A DNA stretch of 9,699 nucleotides from an uncultured Lachnospiraceae bacterium (GTDB taxonomy: Bacteria; Bacillota; Clostridia; Lachnospirales; Lachnospiraceae): positions 1 to 9,699 of the forward strand of contig CAKRLN010000076.1 of NCBI GenBank assembly GCA_934359535.1, in the 5' to 3' direction. Positions 1-5,034 of the stretch are shown one piece after another. Under the pieces are notes generated by a model. That model was not told the DNA's origin. It did not search any database and saw nothing but the letters and a program-made list of their open reading frames with translations. Positions within the stretch are counted from its first letter, which is position 1; each line of letters begins with the position of its first letter. The position numbers and the translations under genes are program-made.

Positions 1-44
1 ATCTCGCCAATGATATCTGCCTGTTCCGCAGTTATGTTTTTCAC
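1..44 (-). CDS. 5' end of an unidentified minus-strand gene, cut by the window edge
   Basis: Read on the minus strand, a GTG codon at 44-42 opens a frame MKNITAEQADIIGE that stays open to the window edge. It is preceded by AGGAGG with an 8-base spacer, so the start is well supported by ribosome binding. A perfect extended -10 box lies about 36 bases further upstream. Only 14 codons are visible and I do not recognise the protein. The gene is divergent from the BMP-like gene at 180, and the two share a 135-base intergenic region that could hold common regulation. Confidence 0.6.
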   Translation of the reverse strand, partial: MKNITAEQADIIGE

Positions 45-79
45 TTGCTTCCCCTCCTATAGTTCCTATTGCCCAAACT

Positions 80-88
80 ATTATACCA
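80..88 (-). promoter_or_regulatory. Extended -10 promoter of the leftmost minus-strand gene
   Basis: The minus strand reads TGG followed by a perfect TATAAT, a TGn-extended -10 element. No good -35 lies 16-18 bases upstream (only TTTATT or TTATTA), which is typical for extended -10 promoters. It is placed sensibly ahead of the AGGAGG/GTG start at 44. Confidence 0.55.
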
Positions 89-115
89 AATTTTTGCAGT
101 TTAATAAAGAAATAT

Positions 116-144
116 TTGTTTTTTTCGCAAAAAGAAGATATTAT
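116..144 (+). promoter_or_regulatory. Possible promoter of the BMP-like operon
   Basis: TTGTTT (116-121) and TATTAT (139-144) are separated by 17 bases. The -35 match is poor and the -10 is good. Transcription would begin near 151. That would leave almost no leader for an ATG at 162 but a normal one for the ATG at 180. The region is very A/T-rich, so chance matches are likely. Confidence 0.3.
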
Positions 145-164
145 AGTGTTATAGATATCAGATG

Positions 165-170
165 AAGGAG
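165..170 (+). promoter_or_regulatory. Ribosome binding site that sets the start at 180
   Basis: AAGGAG lies 9 bases before the ATG at 180. The upstream in-frame ATG at 162 overlaps this site and has no comparable site of its own, so translation should begin at 180 rather than 162. Confidence 0.75.
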
Positions 171-179
171 TGTGAATCT

Positions 180-2090
180 ATGGGAATACATGAATATCAG
201 GAAGCGTTAAAGCTTGGCAGAAAAGAATATAAATCGTGTGTTGCAAAGGGGTGTTTCCCATATCTTCCGGTTTTGGATGAGATTATCGACAATGATACGA
301 TCCTGACCGAGAAGTATCTGGGGCTTATGAATATTCCACTGGATCATGTGGTTGGAACGAGTACCGTTGGAAGGACACAGGCCTTTGCGGCAAATTTTAT
401 GCCGATCCTTGAGTACGGCTCCGAATTTTCTGTAAAATGGTCGAATCTTTCGGATGCGCAGGTAACGGAGGGAATCCGTGATCCGATTGAGGTTTATGAA
501 TACATGAACCGTTATTATGTTGTTGAGGGCAATAAAAGGGTCAGCGTGTTGAAGTATTATGAGGCATTTGCAATCCCGGCACTTGTTACAAGAAAGGTTC
601 CAAAGCTCACGGATGACGAGGATATAAAGCGTTATTATGAATTTATGAAGTTCAGCGATGTTTCCGGACTCAATACGATCGAGTTTACAAGGGAGGGAAG
701 TGCAGAGCGCCTTCTTTCCCTGGTCGGTGTTACCGGAAAATGGGACGATGCGACAAGGGAGCAGTTTAATAAAGTGCTGTTTCATTTTGAACGTGCCTAC
801 CGGTTTAATGGTGGAGATAAGCTGCCGATTACGATGGGCGATGCAATTGTATGCTTTTTAAATATTTTCGGATTTCCGGCAGTGCTTGAGATGAGCGATA
901 AGGAATACAATGACAATATTGTGAAGTCCTGGAATGAGTTTATCATGCTGACCGAGAAGCACAGTGTCGATCTTGTGCTTGATCCGAAGAAGGATAAGGC
1001 ACCGGAGAAGCGCAAGCTCTGGAGCTACTTCCTTCCAGCAACGACAAAGAAGGTTACAGTTGCCTTCTTATATCCGAAGTCTCCGGAGACATCAGACTGG
1101 ATCTATGCGCATGAGCTTGGCAGAACGTATTTAGAGGAGACCTTCCCGGATGAGGTCAGCACGATCTGTGTGAAGGATGTCAATGAAGAGAATGTGGAGC
1201 GTGTGCTTGAGAGCGTAATTCAAAAGGGCGCAAAGATTATTTTTGGTGTTGCACCGCAGATGATGAAGCAGAGCTTAAAGGCTGCAATTGAACATCCGGA
1301 GGTCAAGATATTAAACTGTTCTTTGAATACACCGCACCGCTATATCCGTACCTATTACGGACGTATGTATGAGGCAAAATTCATATCAGGCCTGATTGCA
1401 GGTGCAATGGCAGAGAATGATAAGATTGGTTACATCGCTGATTATCCGATCTATGGAATGACAGCCAATATCAATGCGTTTGCGCTTGGGGCAGCCTGTG
1501 TGAATCCGCGTGCTAAAATTTATCTGGACTGGTCAACAAGAAAGGGCTATAATTTAGAGCAGTTTATCAAAGGGCAGGATATCCATTATATTTCCAATCA
1601 GGATATGATCACTCCGCTTGCAGCATCAAGGGAATTCGGAATTTACCGGATCGAGGATGGTGTCACAACGAATCTTGCAATGCCACTCTGGAATTGGGGC
1701 ATCTTCTATGAGAAGATGATCCGCAGCATTCTGGAGGGGAATTACCAGGAGGAGGAAAATGGAGAGCGAAAGGCATTAAACTACTGGTGGGGAATGTCAG
1801 CAGGTGTTATTGATCTGATCTGTTCGAAGAACGTTCCGATTGGTGTGCGCCGTCTTGTCGGACATTTTAAGAAGGATATCTGTTCGGGATCAATTGTTCC
1901 ATTTTATGGTGAGATTTATTCCCAGGATGGCACCTTAAAGAACCATGAGGGACAGGAAATGAAGCCGGAGAAGATCATGAAAATGGATTGGCTTGTTGAT
2001 AATGTCATTGGACGGATACCGGCAATTGGGGAGCTTGTGGATGATGCGCATTCCGTTGTTGCGTTAAAGGGAGTAGAGGAAACAAAATAG
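180..2090 (+). CDS. Cytosolic ParB-like/BMP-family ligand-binding fusion protein
   Basis: A 636-aa protein. Residues about 291-575 resemble the BMP (basic membrane protein/PnrA/Med) periplasmic-binding-protein fold, which in characterised members binds nucleosides. Visible features are a first strand KVTVAFLYPK, an IIFGVAP segment near 354-359, FISGLIAGAM (401-410) and IGYIADYPIYG (416-426). Residues about 78-140 resemble the ParB/sulfiredoxin-type N-terminal fold: a DPIEVYE strand followed by YYVVEGNKRVSVLKYY and IPALV, matching the family's G-x-x-R pattern. There is no signal peptide, lipobox or membrane segment, so it should stay in the cytosol. That does not fit an ordinary ABC-transporter binding protein, which is the likely automatic label. 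It heads an operon with a metallophosphoesterase 2 bases downstream. A ligand-responsive regulator, loosely comparable to Med, is my inference. The BMP assignment is fairly sure, the ParB-like one moderate, the function unknown. Confidence 0.8.
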   Translation: MGIHEYQEALKLGRKEYKSCVAKGCFPYLPVLDEIIDNDTILTEKYLGLMNIPLDHVVGTSTVGRTQAFAANFMPILEYGSEFSVKWSNLSDAQVTEGIRDPIEVYEYMNRYYVVEGNKRVSVLKYYEAFAIPALVTRKVPKLTDDEDIKRYYEFMKFSDVSGLNTIEFTREGSAERLLSLVGVTGKWDDATREQFNKVLFHFERAYRFNGGDKLPITMGDAIVCFLNIFGFPAVLEMSDKEYNDNIVKSWNEFIMLTEKHSVDLVLDPKKDKAPEKRKLWSYFLPATTKKVTVAFLYPKSPETSDWIYAHELGRTYLEETFPDEVSTICVKDVNEENVERVLESVIQKGAKIIFGVAPQMMKQSLKAAIEHPEVKILNCSLNTPHRYIRTYYGRMYEAKFISGLIAGAMAENDKIGYIADYPIYGMTANINAFALGAACVNPRAKIYLDWSTRKGYNLEQFIKGQDIHYISNQDMITPLAASREFGIYRIEDGVTTNLAMPLWNWGIFYEKMIRSILEGNYQEEENGERKALNYWWGMSAGVIDLICSKNVPIGVRRLVGHFKKDICSGSIVPFYGEIYSQDGTLKNHEGQEMKPEKIMKMDWLVDNVIGRIPAIGELVDDAHSVVALKGVEETK

Positions 2091-2092
2091 CA

Positions 2093-2683
2093 ATGAAAAT
2101 ACTATGTTTAGCAGATGAAGAGTACAAAACCTATTGGGATTTTTTCTCTAAGGACGATTTTAAGGACATTGATCTGATTATTTCCTGTGGAGATTTAAAG
2201 GCTTCGTACTTATCCTTTCTTACTACGATGACATCTATTCCAGTGCTGTATATCAGAGGAAACCATGATGACAGCTATAAGATGGAGCCACCGCAGGGGT
2301 GCATCTGCATTGAGGATGAGATCTTTACATATGAAGGAGTCCGGATACTCGGACTTGGCGGTTCCCAGCGTTATAAGGCGGGAGCGAATCAGTATACAGA
2401 ACGGGAAATGCGTAAAAGGGTTGGAAAGCTCAGATTGAAGCTGTGGTTTCACAGAGGCTTTGATATTCTTGTGACACATTCCCCGGCAAGAGGCTTTCAC
2501 GATGGGGCAGATCTCTGCCATCAGGGGTTTCAGATTTTTCTAACGCTGATTGATAAGTTCCACCCGAAGTATTTTATCCACGGGCATGTCCATATGTCCT
2601 ATGGAAGACAGTTCCAGAGAGAGGATATGATCGGGGATACCAAGGTCATCAATGCGTATGAGAGGTATATTATAGAAATTTAG
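2093..2683 (+). CDS. Calcineurin-like metallophosphoesterase with altered first metal motif
   Basis: A 196-aa soluble protein, small for the family and apparently a bare catalytic domain. The metal-binding series is present in order: GD at 33-34, GNHD at 56-59, THS at 128-130 and HGHVH at 163-167. The first motif, normally D-x-H, reads D8-E9-E10, so the usual first histidine is a glutamate. Substrates of this superfamily range from phosphoproteins to nucleotides and cyclic nucleotides, and the sequence does not decide among them. The ATG follows the upstream stop by 2 bases, with AGAGGA inside the end of the upstream gene, so the two genes are cotranscribed and probably translationally coupled. 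This suggests a shared pathway with the BMP-like protein. The family call is strong; the substrate is unknown. Confidence 0.88.
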   Translation: MKILCLADEEYKTYWDFFSKDDFKDIDLIISCGDLKASYLSFLTTMTSIPVLYIRGNHDDSYKMEPPQGCICIEDEIFTYEGVRILGLGGSQRYKAGANQYTEREMRKRVGKLRLKLWFHRGFDILVTHSPARGFHDGADLCHQGFQIFLTLIDKFHPKYFIHGHVHMSYGRQFQREDMIGDTKVINAYERYIIEI

Positions 2684-2724
2684 GCAGCAAAGGATTCAGA
2701 TGCCGTAAAAGGAGGTTTTTGATC

Positions 2725-2880
2725 ATGGATGTGATCTTTACAGCAAAGGAATTATACTATTTACATGTAAAAAACGGAGAGTATGTGTTATCCGAGGATA
2801 CTCCGGACCAGATTGCGGCAGACATTAAGAAGAAATTCGAGGCACTGCATGAGGGCGTGCCGAACTTTAATCTGCGGTAG
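2725..2880 (+). CDS. Small orphan protein, 51 aa
   Basis: This ATG is preceded by AAGGAGG (2709-2715) with a 9-base spacer, one of the best ribosome binding sites in the window. The frame runs 51 codons to TAG and begins MDVIFTAKELYYLHVKNG. It is mixed alpha/beta in character, with a predicted amphipathic helix around residues 27-43 (DQIAADIKKKFEALHEG). It has no signal peptide, membrane segment or cysteines. It begins 41 bases after the phosphoesterase and is followed by a terminator, so it is likely the last gene of that operon. I do not recognise the family. The ribosome binding site and operon position are the main evidence that it is real. Confidence 0.72.
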   Translation: MDVIFTAKELYYLHVKNGEYVLSEDTPDQIAADIKKKFEALHEGVPNFNLR

Positions 2881-2903
2881 CTGTAAGGTTATAAGAAGAA
2901 AGA

Positions 2904-2938
2904 GAGGGAGAATGCCTGAAAGCAGTCTCCCTCCTTTT
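2904..2938 (+). terminator. Intrinsic terminator of the BMP-like operon
   Basis: GAGGGAGA (2904-2911) pairs with TCTCCCTC (2926-2933). After one A/G mismatch the stem continues with TGC/GCA around a CTGAAA loop. The stem is followed by C and four T. The T tract is short, so termination may be partial. It lies 24 bases after the stop codon of the 51-aa gene. Confidence 0.65.
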
Positions 2939-2956
2939 GAAGTTGTCTATAGCAAT

Positions 2957-2986
2957 AAGAAAAAGCCCTTGAAAATCAAGGGCTTT
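2957..2986 (-). terminator. Intrinsic terminator of tRNA-Thr
   Basis: On the minus strand an 11-bp perfect stem (2976-2986 with 2962-2972, core AAAGCCCTTGA) with a 3-base loop runs directly into TTTTTCTT. It starts one base after the mature 3' end of the tRNA. This is a textbook rho-independent terminator and shows the tRNA is transcribed alone. Confidence 0.9.
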
Positions 2987-2987
2987 A

Positions 2988-3059
2988 AGCTGATGACGGG
3001 AGTCGGACCCGTGACCTCTTCATTACCAATGAAGTGCTCTACCACTGAGCCACATCAGC
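2988..3059 (-). tRNA. tRNA-Thr (anticodon GGT)
   Basis: The minus strand folds into a complete 72-base cloverleaf. The acceptor stem is GCTGATG/CATCAGC, the D-arm GCTC/GAGC with a minimal 7-base loop AGTGGTA, and the anticodon stem CTTCA/TGAAG with loop TTGGTAA. The variable loop is AGGTC and the T-stem ACGGG/CCCGT. The anticodon GGT reads ACC and, by wobble, ACT threonine codons. The discriminator base is U. CCA is not encoded and must be added by tRNA nucleotidyltransferase. The T-loop reads TCCGACT, with C where nearly all elongator tRNAs have U55. The gene has its own promoter (3090-3118) and terminator (2957-2986). Confidence 0.95.
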
Positions 3060-3089
3060 ATCTTGCTGCGCATCACTGCCAGCTCATTT

Positions 3090-3118
3090 AATATACAACA
3101 GACCGGGGAGAATGTCAA
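3090..3118 (-). promoter_or_regulatory. Strong promoter of tRNA-Thr
   Basis: On the minus strand a perfect -35 TTGACA (3113-3118) is followed after exactly 17 bases by TATATT (3090-3095). The start would be near 3083, leaving a leader of about 24 bases before the tRNA 5' end at 3059, to be removed by RNase P. It is one of the best sigma-A-type promoters in the window. Confidence 0.85.
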
Positions 3119-3164
3119 CAGCAATTTTATATTTTTTATAAAAAACATCAAAAATTGAAACTTT

Positions 3165-3193
3165 TTGAAGAAATCGGCAGGGTATGATACAAT
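3165..3193 (+). promoter_or_regulatory. Promoter of the S1-domain gene
   Basis: TTGAAG (3165-3170), a 17-base spacer and TACAAT (3188-3193), with a TGA extension immediately before the -10. Transcription would start near 3200, leaving a leader of about 70 bases before the ATG at 3271. This promoter is back to back with the tRNA-Thr promoter. Confidence 0.7.
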
Positions 3194-3255
3194 TAAGATG
3201 ATATAAGGGAGAAATGCTTTTAAACCTTATATTATCAGGACATCTTTCAATTATC

Positions 3256-3262
3256 AAGGAGG
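3256..3262 (+). promoter_or_regulatory. Ribosome binding site that sets the start at 3271
   Basis: A perfect AAGGAGG lies 8 bases before the ATG at 3271. The longer in-frame start at 3214 has a purine run only 2 bases away, and would add a hydrophobic stretch unlike S1 proteins, so 3271 is preferred. Confidence 0.85.
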
Positions 3263-3270
3263 AAACAGAT

Positions 3271-4173
3271 ATGGAATCAATGAAAGACTACGAAAAAGAG
3301 TTAGAGGCCTCTTTCCGGAAGATCCATGAAGGAGATATCATTACAGGAACTGTAATTGCTGTAAATGAAGAGGAAGTGATTCTGGATTTAAAATATTATG
3401 CGCAGGGAATTTTAAAGACGGAGAATATCAGTGATGATCCGGATTTTAAGGTCGCAGAGGAGCTTCATCCGGGAGATGAGATAGAAGCAACGGTGATTGC
3501 TCTTGACGATGGAAACGGTAATATTGAGCTATCGAAAAAAGAGGCAAACCAGGTTCTTGCATGGGATAAATTAAAGGAAATGATGGATCAGGAAACGATT
3601 GTTACCGTTCGTGTGAAAGAGAGCGTGCCAAGTGGTGTTGTCGCGTTTTTAGAGGGAATCCGTGGGTTTATTCCGGCATCGCAGCTTGCAGCGGATTATG
3701 TTGAGGATACGGATGCGTGGATCGGAAAAGATGTGGATGTTAAGGTGATTACGGTGGATGCGGAGAAGAATAAGCTTGTATTGTCTGGAAAGGCAGTTGC
3801 AAGGGAGCGTGAGGCAGAAGCGCGCAACCACAGAATTTCCATGCTCGTCCCGGGTTCTGTTGTAGAAGGCGTGGTAGAATCCATCATGCCATATGGTGCT
3901 TTTATAAGTCTTGGAAACGGCATCAGCGGACTGGTGCACATTTCGCAGATCTGCCAGAAGCGTATCGCTTCTCCGCATGAGGTGTTAAAGGAAGGCCAGA
4001 AGGTAAAGGTAAAAATCTTAAATACCAATGACAATAAGGTAAGCTTAAGCATGAAAGCCTTAGAAGAAGAGATGGTCGATACCGAGGATGCCGGTGAGGT
4101 AGAAGAATATGTATCGAACGAAAGTGCATCAACGAGCCTTGGAGATCTGCTGTCAAAATTCAAGCTGTCATAG
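3271..4173 (+). CDS. S1 RNA-binding domain protein (ribosomal protein S1-like, three repeats)
   Basis: A 300-aa protein with three S1/OB-fold repeats at roughly residues 19-90, 107-175 and 194-262. The third is the most canonical: YGAFISLGNGISGLVHISQI (208-227), then an EGQKVKVKIL strand and KVSLSMK. The first carries GDIITGTVIAV and the second GVVAFLEGIRGFIPASQL. A short acidic tail follows (264-285), ending SLGDLLSKFKLS. S1 repeats bind single-stranded RNA, and the family acts on ribosomes, in mRNA binding or in RNA turnover. Gram-positive S1 homologues usually have about four repeats and 380-400 aa, so this is a shorter paralogue. It may be a YpfD-like S1 homologue rather than a true 30S S1. 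It is monocistronic, with its own promoter and a convergent neighbour 8 bp away. Confidence 0.88.
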   Translation: MESMKDYEKELEASFRKIHEGDIITGTVIAVNEEEVILDLKYYAQGILKTENISDDPDFKVAEELHPGDEIEATVIALDDGNGNIELSKKEANQVLAWDKLKEMMDQETIVTVRVKESVPSGVVAFLEGIRGFIPASQLAADYVEDTDAWIGKDVDVKVITVDAEKNKLVLSGKAVAREREAEARNHRISMLVPGSVVEGVVESIMPYGAFISLGNGISGLVHISQICQKRIASPHEVLKEGQKVKVKILNTNDNKVSLSMKALEEEMVDTEDAGEVEEYVSNESASTSLGDLLSKFKLS

Positions 4174-4181
4174 GAATACGC

Positions 4182-4844
4182 TTAAGAATTATAATAACCA
4201 AGCACCTTGGTAACATAGTTCTGTGTCTCGGTAAATGGAGGGATGCCTCCGTATTTTGCAACATTGCCGCTTCCGGCATTATAGGCTGCAAGGGCAAGCG
4301 AGGTATCCCCGCCATACTGGGATAAAAGCTGTGAAATATATTTTGCGCCGCCAAGGATATTCTCTCTTGCATCGTAGGCATTTGTCACACCAAGAGAGGA
4401 AGCGGTGGAAGGCATCAGCTGCATGATTCCCATTGCACCGGCCTTGCTTGTTGCATCTGCCTGGAAGTTCGATTCGGTTTTTGCAATCGATTTCAAAAGG
4501 TTGACGTCAACACCATACGTATCAGCAGCCTCCTCAAAATAGGAGGTAAGGGAATCTGGGCAGCCTAAAAAGCCAGAGCCTTCTTCCGGGACGGTGTTTT
4601 CTGTTGCAGCTGGAATTGAAATTGACTGTGCTGCGGCATTCGACTGCTGATAAAGCTGTGCTGCGGCAGAATTTGCGGCATTTTCGGCTTCCTTCTTTTG
4701 AGAAAGTTTCTCAATAGCTTCGGAAGCGGCAGAAAGTGCCTTTTTAAATTCTGCAACGGTTTCCTGTTTTTTTGCGTCTGCAAGCGTATCCTTCTGCTGC
4801 TGCATCCGCTCGGTATCAATATATGGCAGGATTGTAATATTCAA
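4182..4844 (-). CDS. Lytic transglycosylase (SLT domain) without signal peptide
   Basis: A 220-aa protein translated from TTG. The C-terminal half (about 98-220) is an SLT-type peptidoglycan lytic transglycosylase. It has the catalytic glutamate E124 in AKTESNF, then GAMGIMQLMPSTA (136-148), AAYNAG (186-191) and ETQNYV (206-211). This fold cleaves the MurNAc-GlcNAc bond to form 1,6-anhydro-MurNAc. Residues 11-80 are rich in Ala, Gln, Lys and Glu and look like a helical or coiled linker. There is no hydrophobic signal peptide, and the frame upstream hits a TAG (4887-4889) before any ATG, so none was missed. How the enzyme reaches the wall is unclear. Export through a flagellar or other dedicated apparatus, as for FlgJ-type enzymes, is one possibility. 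The enzyme call is firm; the role is open. Confidence 0.88.
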   Translation of the reverse strand: MNITILPYIDTERMQQQKDTLADAKKQETVAEFKKALSAASEAIEKLSQKKEAENAANSAAAQLYQQSNAAAQSISIPAATENTVPEEGSGFLGCPDSLTSYFEEAADTYGVDVNLLKSIAKTESNFQADATSKAGAMGIMQLMPSTASSLGVTNAYDARENILGGAKYISQLLSQYGGDTSLALAAYNAGSGNVAKYGGIPPFTETQNYVTKVLGYYNS

Positions 4845-4852
4845 AGTATCTG

Positions 4853-4858
4853 CTCCTT
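4853..4858 (-). promoter_or_regulatory. Ribosome binding site supporting a TTG start
   Basis: The minus strand reads AAGGAG, 8 bases before TTG at 4844-4842. The first in-frame ATG comes 13 codons later and lacks such a site. TTG is therefore the likely start, which would lower translation relative to ATG. Confidence 0.75.
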
Positions 4859-4892
4859 TTTTGGAATTTGGGTCAGAACCCGACCGCTAATG

Positions 4893-4901
4893 ATTATAGC
4901 A
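4893..4901 (-). promoter_or_regulatory. Extended -10 promoter of the lytic transglycosylase gene
   Basis: On the minus strand, TGC precedes a perfect TATAAT (4893-4898). A 17-base spacer would put only TATTCC at -35, so the promoter relies on the extended -10. The leader to the TTG start would be about 40 bases and includes a GGGT/ACCC inverted repeat (4870-4881). Confidence 0.6.
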
Positions 4902-4940
4902 CAATTTGTCGGATAGGAATACAAAAATTGCGCAAAAACC

Positions 4941-4969
4941 TTGAATTTCACCAAAATATGTTGTAGCAT
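4941..4969 (+). promoter_or_regulatory. Candidate promoter of the lysA-like gene
   Basis: TTGAAT (4941-4946), a 17-base spacer and TAGCAT (4964-4969). This gives a leader of about 60 bases before the ATG at 5035. The -10 matches only four of six positions. No riboswitch-like lysine leader fits in this short space. Confidence 0.4.
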
Positions 4970-5034
4970 ATGGTTTGAATATTTAGTCTGTTAAAGCAGA
5001 AAAGCGAATGAGACATTCGATTCAGGAGGAATAT

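Noticed and set aside
162..179. Longer start of the BMP-like protein at 162
   Set aside because: The ATG at 162 overlaps the AAGGAG that serves the ATG at 180, and has no ribosome binding site of its own.
207..785. A long open frame on the minus strand inside the BMP-like gene (192 codons)
   Set aside because: It is antisense to a clearly coding region with recognisable domains. It has no family resemblance and no supporting operon context, and its composition is that of a shadow frame.
2783..3091. A 102-codon plus-strand frame
   Set aside because: It runs out of frame over the 51-aa gene, through a terminator, and across the antisense of tRNA-Thr. It cannot be a real gene.
3214..3270. Longer S1-protein start at 3214, giving a hydrophobic N-terminus
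   Set aside because: The purine run is only 2 bases from that ATG, while AAGGAGG sits perfectly before 3271. The extra residues do not resemble S1 proteins.
3649..4163. Two overlapping minus-strand frames of 109 and 155 codons under the S1-domain gene
   Set aside because: The plus strand encodes well-formed S1 repeats there. The antisense frames have low-complexity Ser/Thr-rich translations without motifs.
4870..4881. GGGT-CAGA-ACCC inverted repeat upstream of the transglycosylase gene, considered as an operator
   Set aside because: The arms are only 4 bp with no matching known operator. Chance is a sufficient explanation.
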